Of a stretch of DNA of 64,000 nucleotides, positions 9,621-16,536 are shown piece by piece. Below the pieces are notes generated by a model that was not told the DNA's origin, did no database searches, and saw only the letters and a program-made list of their open reading frames with translations. The DNA is taken from assembly GCF_017426705.2 (NCBI RefSeq), contig NZ_CP147251.1, positions 2,022,501 through 2,086,500 of the forward strand, in the 5' to 3' direction. Made by a program: the position numbers and the translations under genes. This DNA comes from Enterococcus sp. DIV2402 (GTDB lineage: Bacteria > Bacillota > Bacilli > Lactobacillales > Enterococcaceae). Each line of letters begins with the position of its first letter. The first letter of the stretch is position 1.

Positions 9621-10583
9621 TTATTTATGTCTTTTAAATGTTTCGCTAACCAGGCTATAAAAAATCCCAGCAACTACAAAGATAATCCAACTACTCTCCC
9701 AGCCAGTAAGGTTAGACCAAAATAGATAGAACAAGAAGACCAGTGGCCAATAAAACTTTCTCATAGTAATCATCAACGGAGCAGCCGCACCATAAGAATG
9801 TTTTGTTGCACGAGGGCCAGGATGGTCTTCATCAGACACAAAATATTGTCCATTGGTCATTTTTTTAAAGCCGTTTCTGACAATACTAGTATAAATGATT
9901 AAGAAAGCTCCTACGCCTCCTGTAGCAAAGAAAGTACTAACCCCCAATTCTGCTGAGTAAACGATGCTTGCAAAAAAGAAAAGAGTTGGGATTGATAACA
10001 CGCATAAACCAATTCCTAATGATAAGCCCATTCGAAAACTTTTATCATAATTCTCTAATTGGAAAAACGCTTCTTTATGCACATCTCTTGCTAAGGGTCG
10101 ATCATCCAATTTTCGTTTTTCCCGAACGTATTTCATTGACCCCGAAATAATAAAACCAATCCCAACTGCTACCAAAATAGCAAAGCCGAAGAGACCTAGA
10201 AATGCAAAAATTTCTGAAAAACCTATAAACATAATTGACGCCATCGACAGCGCTAATAATAAAATACCTAATGATAATTCAAAAGCGAATCTTCTCGTAA
10301 CCGCCCAAAAATCAAATGCTTCATCTAAAGTCACTGACTCCACATCATCATAGCTCTCATACTCTTCTTCTTGTTCCAATTCTAATTCTGCTAGAATTTC
10401 ATCAATTGAGCCGAATTCACTAATGACTGCGCCAATTGCTTCATGTTCACTTTTTCCTTCTGCGATTAATTCATGATAGTGATCTTCCATAATTGCCAAC
10501 AAATCTTCTTTGGCTTTTTTTGTTTCTGGTGTAATCGGTACTGTTAAGAATAAGCTATCTAAATATTCCTTAATAATTTTCAT
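9621..10583 (-). CDS. HAAS/DUF1700-type membrane protein
   Basis: 320 residues. The N-terminal about 80 residues are the cytosolic HAAS-type helical domain (LDSLFLTVPITPETKKAKEDLL, EGKSEHEAI, ISEFGSIDEIL), with an acidic stretch near residue 95. About six membrane helices follow in pairs. Proteins of this layout are usually encoded next to PadR repressors and act with them in envelope-stress or drug responses. It overlaps the PadR gene by 14 bases and has an AGAAGGGGG ribosome site. Confidence 0.8.
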   Translation of the reverse strand: MKIIKEYLDSLFLTVPITPETKKAKEDLLAIMEDHYHELIAEGKSEHEAIGAVISEFGSIDEILAELELEQEEEYESYDDVESVTLDEAFDFWAVTRRFAFELSLGILLLALSMASIMFIGFSEIFAFLGLFGFAILVAVGIGFIISGSMKYVREKRKLDDRPLARDVHKEAFFQLENYDKSFRMGLSLGIGLCVLSIPTLFFFASIVYSAELGVSTFFATGGVGAFLIIYTSIVRNGFKKMTNGQYFVSDEDHPGPRATKHSYGAAAPLMITMRKFYWPLVFLFYLFWSNLTGWESSWIIFVVAGIFYSLVSETFKRHK

Positions 10584-10914
10584 TTTCAGTTCCCCCTTCT
10601 AAAAACTCGTCTACTACGAATTTCGTTTGCTCCCACTCTTGCTGTTTCAAATCTAAAAAATTTTTTCCTTTTTCGGTAATACGATAATAGGTTCTTTTTT
10701 TTCCATGTGTTAATTCACCAGGATAAGCCTCAATAAATGCTTGTTTTCCCAAACGTGTGAACGCAGAATACAATGTCGTTTCTTTAATGACATATAAATC
10801 ATTGCTTCTTGCACGAATCTGTTTAGAAATCGCATAACCGTAGGAATCTCCTTCTTTTAGAATGGATAAAATGATCACGTCATTGTATCCACGAATACCA
10901 TCGCTTGTAATCAT
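10570..10914 (-). CDS. PadR family transcriptional regulator
   Basis: 114 residues, typical of the short PadR class. Winged helix visible: LSILKEGDSYGYAISKQI, LYVIKETTLYSAFTRL and the wing GKKRTYYRITEKGKNFLDL. It most likely represses its own operon with the downstream HAAS membrane protein. GGAGGGATGA precedes the ATG. Confidence 0.88.
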   Translation of the reverse strand: MITSDGIRGYNDVIILSILKEGDSYGYAISKQIRARSNDLYVIKETTLYSAFTRLGKQAFIEAYPGELTHGKKRTYYRITEKGKNFLDLKQQEWEQTKFVVDEFLEGGTENENY

Positions 10915-11096
10915 TTCATCCCTCCTTGCATTACTTCATCTGTCATAGTAATTATACCTCTAATTACTACGACAGGTAAAGTAAAAGTAGCAAGTTGCAG
11001 AAATATCGGTCTAGAGTCGTAGATAGATTAGGCAGTCCTTGTTCGTTTTTACTAGTGGGGTGTTAGTTATTCCTTGTATGTGTTTATTGAGTTTTT

Positions 11097-11123
11097 TTAT
11101 TATTTAAAATGCGATAATAGTTG
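11097..11123. repeat. 27-bp direct repeat, left copy
   Basis: TTATTATTTAAAATGCGATA followed by ATAGTTG; matches the copy at 13081-13107 in 26 of 27 positions. The pair brackets the MazF/serine-hydrolase insert. A shared core TGCAATAATAG also occurs near 14127 and 48853. Confidence 0.75.
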
Positions 11124-11155
11124 TGCATAAATTTATTCAAGTTTACAAGTGACAT

Positions 11156-11198
11156 AAAAAAAAAGAGTTGTGACTTTTTTATCACACTCTTCTTTTTC
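11156..11198. terminator. Terminator downstream of mazF-like gene
   Basis: Imperfect stem AAGAGTTGTGA / TCACACTCTT between A and T runs. It ends the minus-strand transcript of the MazF-like gene. Confidence 0.75.
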
Positions 11199-11215
11199 TA
11201 AAATTCGTTTATATA

Positions 11216-11584
11216 TTAGCTATGCGTTTCTTTTATTGTATTGATGTGTAAGCTTATATTTAATGCTTTTTCAATTAAATTCGTTTCTTCCTCGCTTATT
11301 TTCCCAATTTTCCATTTCAATAAATCCTTATTCACTGTACGAATCTGCTCAAGCATAACATAACTCGTTTTTCTCAAACCTGAATTTACGGAATTAATTT
11401 TAACATGTGTTGGCAGTGGTTTATTTTTAGTCGTAAGAAAGGCTACAATAGTGGTCCCAGAGTGTATGTTTCCAATATCATTTTGCAATATGATTACTGG
11501 TCGAATACCATTTTGTTCTCCAGGTATCATTCTTTCTTTCAAATCAATATAGTAAATTTCTCCTCTTCTAATTGTTTTATTCAT
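11216..11584 (-). CDS. MazF/PemK-type endoribonuclease toxin, no antitoxin gene visible
   Basis: 122 residues. Typical PemK/MazF features: RRGEIYYIDL at the start, GIRPVIILQND, VAFLTTK and a late SYVMLEQIRTV segment. Such toxins cut mRNA in the cytosol and are normally paired with an upstream antitoxin; here the upstream minus-strand gene is a serine hydrolase fragment, so the antitoxin is absent or encoded elsewhere. AAGGAG lies before the ATG. The gene is part of an AT-rich insert bracketed by direct repeats, consistent with acquisition. Confidence 0.85.
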   Translation of the reverse strand: MNKTIRRGEIYYIDLKERMIPGEQNGIRPVIILQNDIGNIHSGTTIVAFLTTKNKPLPTHVKINSVNSGLRKTSYVMLEQIRTVNKDLLKWKIGKISEEETNLIEKALNISLHINTIKETHS

Positions 11585-11625
11585 TTAATTTCTCCTTACA
11601 TTTGATCGCTTATTAGCTAGTATTT

Positions 11626-12453
11626 CTAAATATAGCCTCGTGCCTGTATGATTTTATGGCCAATAACACGCCCTATGGCTTTTGCTGTAATATTAGATGA
11701 TGGCAATAACATGAAATATAATGCATCTATAAAATTAATTTGATCTCCATCATACATTTTTGGTCCACTTCCGCCAACTAAGTCTGATGATTGAATGGTA
11801 AATGTTTCATATATATTTGATATATTTTCCAATATAATTAAACTAGTCATTAATTTAGTTAACGAGGCTTGTTGTAATAACTGACTTTCATTCAATCCGT
11901 AATAACTATATGTGGGCAGCTTATCAAGATTAGTCCAAAATAATGGATTATTAGGAAGTAACACACCTGCTAACGAAACTGCTGTGAATGTTTCTGTCGG
12001 GATATAATGAGGATTCTCCATTTTTTTAAGGATGACATCTAGCAATTTTTTTGTATCCTCATATCTCGAAGTCGTAGTACTAGATTTCATGACAATAGAT
12101 ACAAATGTAAAAGTACCGTCCTTAACTTGGGCTAAGATACTTGCATTGTTAACAGCAGCACCTAATGTACCTGACTTTCCTCCTAATAATAAATACGCGT
12201 TTTCTAATGCTGGGTTAGTTACAGTGGTCTTTACCTTAATAGTTCGAGGAGTTTCTCCTTTTATAGTAACGCTATATTTCTTAGCTCCCCAAATTTTCAC
12301 TATTTGTTCTGATCCAACTGCTTGTAATGTCAAACGTAGCATATCTTGGGCATTAGATAATTGTCCTTTTCTAGATAAACCACTAGCATTTTGAAAAACT
12401 GTATCATTCATCTTCCACAATTTGCATTTTTTATTCATTTCTTGAATAAACAC
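11626..12453 (-). CDS. D-Ala-D-Ala carboxypeptidase-like serine hydrolase with permuted motif order
   Basis: 275 residues from a GTG; the frame is open up to the TAA at 12490. The family (S11, DacA-like) runs SxxK, then SxN, then KTG. Here the C-terminal half comes first (FIQEMNKK, NASGL, GGKSGT at about 91-96) and the N-terminal half follows (ASLTKLMT with the SxxK serine near residue 197, then LLPSSNITAKAIG near 250). All three catalytic motifs are present but in the order KSG, SxxK, SSN. The upstream lectin/tail-like ORF lies in the same frame, one stop codon away. Either a genuinely permuted enzyme or a rearranged remnant. No signal peptide is visible. Confidence 0.6.
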   Translation of the reverse strand: MFIQEMNKKCKLWKMNDTVFQNASGLSRKGQLSNAQDMLRLTLQAVGSEQIVKIWGAKKYSVTIKGETPRTIKVKTTVTNPALENAYLLLGGKSGTLGAAVNNASILAQVKDGTFTFVSIVMKSSTTTSRYEDTKKLLDVILKKMENPHYIPTETFTAVSLAGVLLPNNPLFWTNLDKLPTYSYYGLNESQLLQQASLTKLMTSLIILENISNIYETFTIQSSDLVGGSGPKMYDGDQINFIDALYFMLLPSSNITAKAIGRVIGHKIIQARGYI

Positions 12454-12489
12454 TTGTTCAGCTTGAACGTCAGTAGCGGTAATTATCCG

Positions 12490-13035
12490 TTAATTAGTAA
12501 TAGTATTTATTTTTTTATCGAACCTCTTTAATATCTCTGTATTGCTCATTGTAATTCCATTATTCATTAAGGGTAGTTTTAAATTATAAAAATCAGCTGC
12601 AGATGGTTCATTCCCTTCTCCGTAAATCTCCGTTAAATCAATTAGATATGCCTTTTTAGCGTAACCAGTTAAATTAGCCGCATTAATTGAGCCATAATAC
12701 ACACCTAAAGTATAGTTTTTTGTTGCTTTGAAACTGGTATATAAACACTCCCAACCAACTGTATTTCTATCTATGCTCAAGTTAATTGCATTGCTACTTA
12801 CAAAGCGTCCATTTGCTTGTAATCCCATTCTTCCAGCAACATGATCAGTTACATGAACTTCAACTTGCATATAATAAACATGGTTCTGCTTCCACGAAGT
12901 CATTTGTACTAATTGATGGCTTCCCATACCTCGTGCCACTAAAATCGAATCATTTAGCTCATTTTCTAATAATGGATTAATTAATACACTCTCAATTATT
13001 TTATTATAATTGTCTTTTTTTAAATTTAGGGTCAT
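12490..13035 (-). CDS. Phage-tail/lectin-like beta-sandwich domain protein
   Basis: 181 residues with a GAGGAG site. The part around residues 130-155 (LIDLTEIYGEGNEPSAADFY) is a recurring phrase in carbohydrate-binding or tail-fibre modules of Firmicute phages and mobile elements. Aromatic-rich strands precede it (TSWKQNHVYYMQVEV). It ends at a TAA immediately before, and in frame with, the serine hydrolase, so the two may derive from one longer protein. Specific ligand unknown. Confidence 0.5.
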   Translation of the reverse strand: MTLNLKKDNYNKIIESVLINPLLENELNDSILVARGMGSHQLVQMTSWKQNHVYYMQVEVHVTDHVAGRMGLQANGRFVSSNAINLSIDRNTVGWECLYTSFKATKNYTLGVYYGSINAANLTGYAKKAYLIDLTEIYGEGNEPSAADFYNLKLPLMNNGITMSNTEILKRFDKKINTITN

Positions 13036-13080
13036 GATAGTTGCTCTCCTCTTGATTGAACTGTTTTAAAATTATTTAGA

Positions 13081-13107
13081 TTATTATTTAAAATGCAATA
13101 ATAGTTG
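13081..13107. repeat. 27-bp direct repeat, right copy
   Basis: TTATTATTTAAAATGCAATA followed by ATAGTTG, one mismatch from the left copy at 11097-11123. Marks the right border of the insert, upstream of the tail-like gene. Confidence 0.75.
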
Positions 13108-13354
13108 GAAATAATAAAAAATACCTAGGTTTTATATAATTTATAGCAAAAAAAAGCCTATAAATAAAGTCTATAATAAGTATATCAAATAATTTTAACA
13201 ATTATAATGGAATAGCATTTAATTCGAATTCATATTTATTAATGACTTACTTTTTATAAAGCAAATTAAAACTGATTATCCGTGAAAAATAAATTTGCTT
13301 CCTTTTCTTCAAACCTCTATACTATTTTTAAAGAAATAAACAAGGAGGAAAACT

Positions 13355-14068
13355 ATGAAATTAGAAGATGTATTAATTTTATTAGGGTTATTGGGTTGCA
13401 TCTATGGAATTGTGTTGTTCATTCGATCGTTTTTCAAAAAAACACCGAAAAAACCGGGGATTCTTATTTTTATAGGTAGTTTTCTAATTATGTTGTCAGG
13501 TGGTGCCTTGATGAACACTTACGAGGAAAAAGAGAAAAATTCGAGGACAACATTTTCTCAAGAAAGTACGACTTTTTCTTTTTCTGAATCAACTTATAAT
13601 GAACCAGTAAGTAGTGAACCAACATCTGATAATAATGTTTCTAGAGAATTTACAAATGCGTTAGAGAGTGCTAAAAATTATTTAAAATTTACTAATTTAT
13701 CAAAAGAAGGATTATACAACCAATTAATTTTTGATAAATACCCAGAAGAAGCAGCAAAATATGCAACAGAAACCATTCAAGCTGATTGGAAAGAACATGC
13801 AATAGGCTCCGCTAATAACTACCTTACTTATTCTGCTTTTTCTCAAGAAAGTTTATCATCACAATTAACGTTTGATAAATATACTGAAGATGAAATACGT
13901 TATGCTTTAGAAAATATTGAAGTAAACTGGGAAGAACAAGCCCTTCAATCTGCCAGACAATTACAATCCTTTACCCCACTTTCCAATCAAGCATTATACG
14001 ATCAATTAATTTTTTCTGGTTTTACTGAAGAACAAGCTGATTATGCCTTAAAAAATTTATCTGAATAA
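13355..14068 (+). CDS. Membrane-anchored protein with three Ltp (host cell surface-exposed lipoprotein) repeats
   Basis: 237 residues. Two N-terminal hydrophobic segments (about 5-25 and 35-52), a Ser/Thr-rich linker, then three tandem about 48-residue repeats of the Ltp type: FTNALESAKNYLKFTNLSKE, ...HAIGSANNYLTYSAFSQESL and ...QALQSARQLQSFTPLSNQAL, each ending in a FDKYPEEAAKYA-like helix. The family includes the Ltp protein of Streptococcus phage TP-J34, which blocks superinfection by interfering with phage DNA injection. Here a non-lipidated anchor is used. AAGGAGG site. A defence role is possible, not shown. Confidence 0.75.
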   Translation: MKLEDVLILLGLLGCIYGIVLFIRSFFKKTPKKPGILIFIGSFLIMLSGGALMNTYEEKEKNSRTTFSQESTTFSFSESTYNEPVSSEPTSDNNVSREFTNALESAKNYLKFTNLSKEGLYNQLIFDKYPEEAAKYATETIQADWKEHAIGSANNYLTYSAFSQESLSSQLTFDKYTEDEIRYALENIEVNWEEQALQSARQLQSFTPLSNQALYDQLIFSGFTEEQADYALKNLSE

Positions 14069-14117
14069 AACGATACGCATGATCAGAAAAAATATGGTCA
14101 TGTGTATCGTTTTTTTA
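14067..14117 (+). terminator. Terminator of the Ltp-repeat gene
   Basis: Stem AACGATACGCATGATCA paired with TGGTCATGTGTATCGTT (G-T pairs), followed by seven T. Confidence 0.88.
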
Positions 14118-14140
14118 TATCTCGTATGCAATAATAGTTT

Positions 14141-14791
14141 TTAAAGATATTTACTTGCTTCTCGGATACTTAACGCAGATAATCCTTCACGATGCTCGTT
14201 GATGAATTTTTTCACCCATTCAGGATTTACTTTTGAATAATCTCGCAAACTCCAACCAATAGCTTTGTTGATAAAAAATTCAGATTGATTCAAGTTATTT
14301 TCCAAAATCAGTTGCAACAATTCTGTATCTGTTTCATGTTTTCGTAACAACTGATGATCAATGGCTATTCTTCTTAACCAAAAATCTTCAGATATACTCC
14401 ATTGAATTAAAATTGCTTTGGTTTCTGGATAGTTGCTTGCTATTTCTCCCATTAATTTATCTAAGCCATCAATCGTATCCCACCAAGATTTAGTTTGAGC
14501 TAATTGTTGAATTGACGAAATATCTGCTGGAGTTAACTTTTTCTTGAGAACAGTCAAATAACCAATCGCAACATACTGCAATTCGCGATAAGGACAGGCC
14601 CAGCAGTCAAAAACAAACTTCCAGTCAATAGCTTGTCCTTTGGTTGCCTTATAAAAATCTTTGCAAATTAATTTACGATTGGTCGCCGAAATCCCTAAAA
14701 AAGTAAATTGATTACGCATATATGCAGCCATTTTCTCAGCTTTTTTAGAATCAGCGACTTCTAATAATTGTTCTGCTATTTTTTCAAACAT
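14141..14791 (-). CDS. DNA alkylation repair protein, AlkD-like (HEAT-like repeats)
   Basis: 216 residues from MFEKIAEQL; this ATG has GGTGG upstream, while the open frame before it contains a 13-base tandem duplication and no good start. Features of the AlkD family: RNQFTFLGISATNRK, WACPYRELQYVAIGYL, SWWDTIDGLDKLMG and the final WSLRDYSKVNPEWVKKFI. These enzymes remove bulky or cationic alkylated bases without base flipping. Stand-alone gene with a divergent neighbour. Confidence 0.85.
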   Translation of the reverse strand: MFEKIAEQLLEVADSKKAEKMAAYMRNQFTFLGISATNRKLICKDFYKATKGQAIDWKFVFDCWACPYRELQYVAIGYLTVLKKKLTPADISSIQQLAQTKSWWDTIDGLDKLMGEIASNYPETKAILIQWSISEDFWLRRIAIDHQLLRKHETDTELLQLILENNLNQSEFFINKAIGWSLRDYSKVNPEWVKKFINEHREGLSALSIREASKYL

Positions 14792-14947
14792 TACGCCACC
14801 ATCTTTTCTTAGTAAAAATTTTCTTAGTAAAAAATTCTGCAACTATCCTAATTTTTATCGTAAATTCTTCATATTTTCTGGTTATATTTAATACATACTA
14901 AAACAACCCTAACACTTTTTCATTTTTCTCCTCCCGCTAATTCCCCA

Positions 14948-15904
14948 TTAGCGGGTATTTTTTCGTTTATTTTTTAATCGTTCTTTTTGTTTCCGACGTC
15001 TTTCTTGAAATGCAAGTTCGCGTTGTAATTTTACATAATTCAACAACCGAGATTCTGCTAATTCCCCAGATTGAATCGCAGCTTTTACGGCACAGCCATT
15101 TTCTGATTCGTGACGACAATCATTAAATCGACAAGTAGCCGAAAGTTCAATAATATCTTGAAAGGTGCTATCTAATTCACTGTTTTCAAACAATTGGAAT
15201 TCTCTCATTCCAGGAGTATCGATGATATAACCACCCGTTGGTAAAGAAATTAATTCTCGATGTGTGGTAGTATGTCGTCCTTTACTATCCTCTAATCGAA
15301 TATCTGCAACAAGCATTTTTTCTGTCTGCAGTAGTCGATTCACTAAAGTTGATTTTCCAACACCAGATGAACCAACAAACGCTCCAGTTTTTCCAAACTT
15401 TAGGTAATCCGCAATCTTTTTAATCCCTTCATTCGTACCAAATCCCGTAACGATAATATTTGTTGTTAGTTCATACAATGGAACTAAATAATAATCCAAA
15501 TTAGAACAACAATCGGCTTTCGTTAATACGACAACTATTTCAACATTCGTTTGTTTAGCTGCGAAATAACGTTCTAATCGTCGTAAATTAAACTCATCAT
15601 TCAAGCTGGTCACAACAAATAAATAATCAATATTACTTGCGATTAGTTGCTCATCAGATTGACTCCCCGCAATCTTTCTAGAAAATTTTGATTTTCGTGG
15701 TTCTATTTGCTGAATCATTCCTTTTTGATAATCTAGCAATTGAAATTCAACCCAATCACCGACTGCTGGTAAACCTATTCCATCTTTTGTTTGTGCAAAC
15801 AATTTCCCTGACAGTTGTGCCAACACTTCTTCTTTTTCTGTAAGTAATCGATAATAATTGCCATAGACAGCTATTACGCGACCACGTTGTATGTTAGTTT
15901 CCAT
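14948..15904 (-). CDS. rsgA: Ribosome small subunit-dependent GTPase RsgA
   Basis: 318 residues, close to the family length. N-terminal OB fold (1-65), then circularly permuted GTPase motifs: TKAD (128-131), P-loop GSSGVGKST (178-186), switch I RHTTTHRE, DTPG (229-232), and a zinc finger CRFNDCRHESENGC. RsgA helps mature the 30S subunit. It is not next to prkC/rpe as the standard copy often is, so it may be a paralogue. Its leader contains a short ORF and mutually exclusive hairpins, suggesting translation-coupled attenuation. AGGTGG before the ATG. Confidence 0.93.
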   Translation of the reverse strand: METNIQRGRVIAVYGNYYRLLTEKEEVLAQLSGKLFAQTKDGIGLPAVGDWVEFQLLDYQKGMIQQIEPRKSKFSRKIAGSQSDEQLIASNIDYLFVVTSLNDEFNLRRLERYFAAKQTNVEIVVVLTKADCCSNLDYYLVPLYELTTNIIVTGFGTNEGIKKIADYLKFGKTGAFVGSSGVGKSTLVNRLLQTEKMLVADIRLEDSKGRHTTTHRELISLPTGGYIIDTPGMREFQLFENSELDSTFQDIIELSATCRFNDCRHESENGCAVKAAIQSGELAESRLLNYVKLQRELAFQERRRKQKERLKNKRKNTR

Positions 15905-15935
15905 TCTTTTTCCACCTATTCTTTGTTTAATTGCA

Positions 15936-15977
15936 AATAAAAAACTCTATGACCCGCTAATTGCAAAATCATAGAGT
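15936..15977 (-). terminator. Leader terminator upstream of rsgA (probable attenuator)
   Basis: On the minus strand ACTCTATGA-n16-TCATAGAGT followed by TTTTTT. It lies between a 19-codon leader ORF and rsgA, that is, before the gene it could control. Its loop (15956-15968, minus strand UUUUGCAAUUAGC) is complementary to GCUAAAUUGCAAA inside the leader ORF (16030-16042) with one bulged base. Confidence 0.7.
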
Positions 15978-16008
15978 ACTTATTTTTAAACGTAGAATAA
16001 CTGACAAA

Positions 16009-16068
16009 TTATCGGTTTAAGAAAAAGTGTTTGCAATTTAGCTTCGGTTGATTATGTGTATTTAACAT
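16009..16068 (-). CDS. Leader peptide ORF upstream of rsgA
   Basis: 19 codons, MLNTHNQPKLNCKHFFLNR, with the ribosome site GAGAAGGTG seven bases before ATG. It sits between a small hairpin (TAAGAGT-n6-ACTCTTA, 16102-16121) and the terminator in front of rsgA. Codons 9-13 form one arm of an alternative pairing with the terminator loop, the geometry expected if ribosome position on this ORF sets termination. Not recognised as a known leader peptide. Confidence 0.5.
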   Translation of the reverse strand: MLNTHNQPKLNCKHFFLNR

Positions 16069-16165
16069 TGCACGCACCTTCTCTCTCTCTAATTAATAGG
16101 ATAAGAGTAACACAACTCTTACTTATTCTCAATTGTTTTTAGAGCGTTTTCAACAGAACAACTAT

Positions 16166-16212
16166 AAAAAGACTTCTAGTTCTTTTTAATCAAAGAATCT
16201 AGAAGTCTTTTT
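16166..16212 (-). terminator. Terminator after siderophore-binding protein remnant
   Basis: Stem AAAAAGACTTCTAG / CTAGAAGTCTTTTT with a 19-base loop; T run on both strands. Confidence 0.85.
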
Positions 16213-16218
16213 ATTATT

Positions 16219-16467
16219 TTATTCTAAAGCTTTTTTCACGTCATCCAACATGATTTGTACAGACTCTAAACCAGAACCTGATAAATACCATACTTGTGGG
16301 TCCAACGCGATAACTTTGCCATTTTTACAAGCATTCGTTTCTTTAACCAAGTCATTATCGGCTACGTTATTTTGAGAAGTATCGCCACCGATTGCTTTTG
16401 TATGTTCAACAACAAAAATAACATCTGGATTTTTCTCTAATACATATTCCGTTGAGAACGATTCTCA
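16219..16467 (-). pseudogene. C-terminal remnant of iron-siderophore ABC transporter substrate-binding protein (FatB/YclQ-like)
   Basis: About 80 codons read ESFSTEYVLEKNPDVIFVVE, then a stretch with GGDTSQNN, GKVIALDPQVWYLSGSGLES and VQIMLDDVKKAL before TAA. This is the C-terminal end of the family; the signal peptide and first about 220 residues are missing. The break coincides with a Fur-box-like palindrome at 16454-16472, as if a deletion joined a promoter operator to the 3' end of the gene. No partner permease or ATPase remains nearby. Confidence 0.8.
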
Positions 16468-16472
16468 TTCTC
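16454..16472. promoter_or_regulatory. Fur-box-like 19-bp palindrome
   Basis: Minus strand GAGAATGAGAATCGTTCTC; 15 of 19 positions agree with the classical GATAATGATAATCATTATC Fur box and the two halves are nearly symmetric. It fuses directly into the remnant of an iron-siderophore binding protein, so it was probably the operator of the lost operon. Confidence 0.5.
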
Positions 16473-16536
16473 CTGAATTAGTTTATTAAAAATTTAAAAA
16501 TAAAAGAATTGCTGAAACAACAATTCTTTTATTTCT

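Noticed and set aside
15936..15977. tRNA-like or riboswitch interpretation of the hairpin near rsgA
   Set aside because: No acceptor/TPsiC pattern and no known ligand-binding core. The leader ORF plus alternative pairing explains it better.
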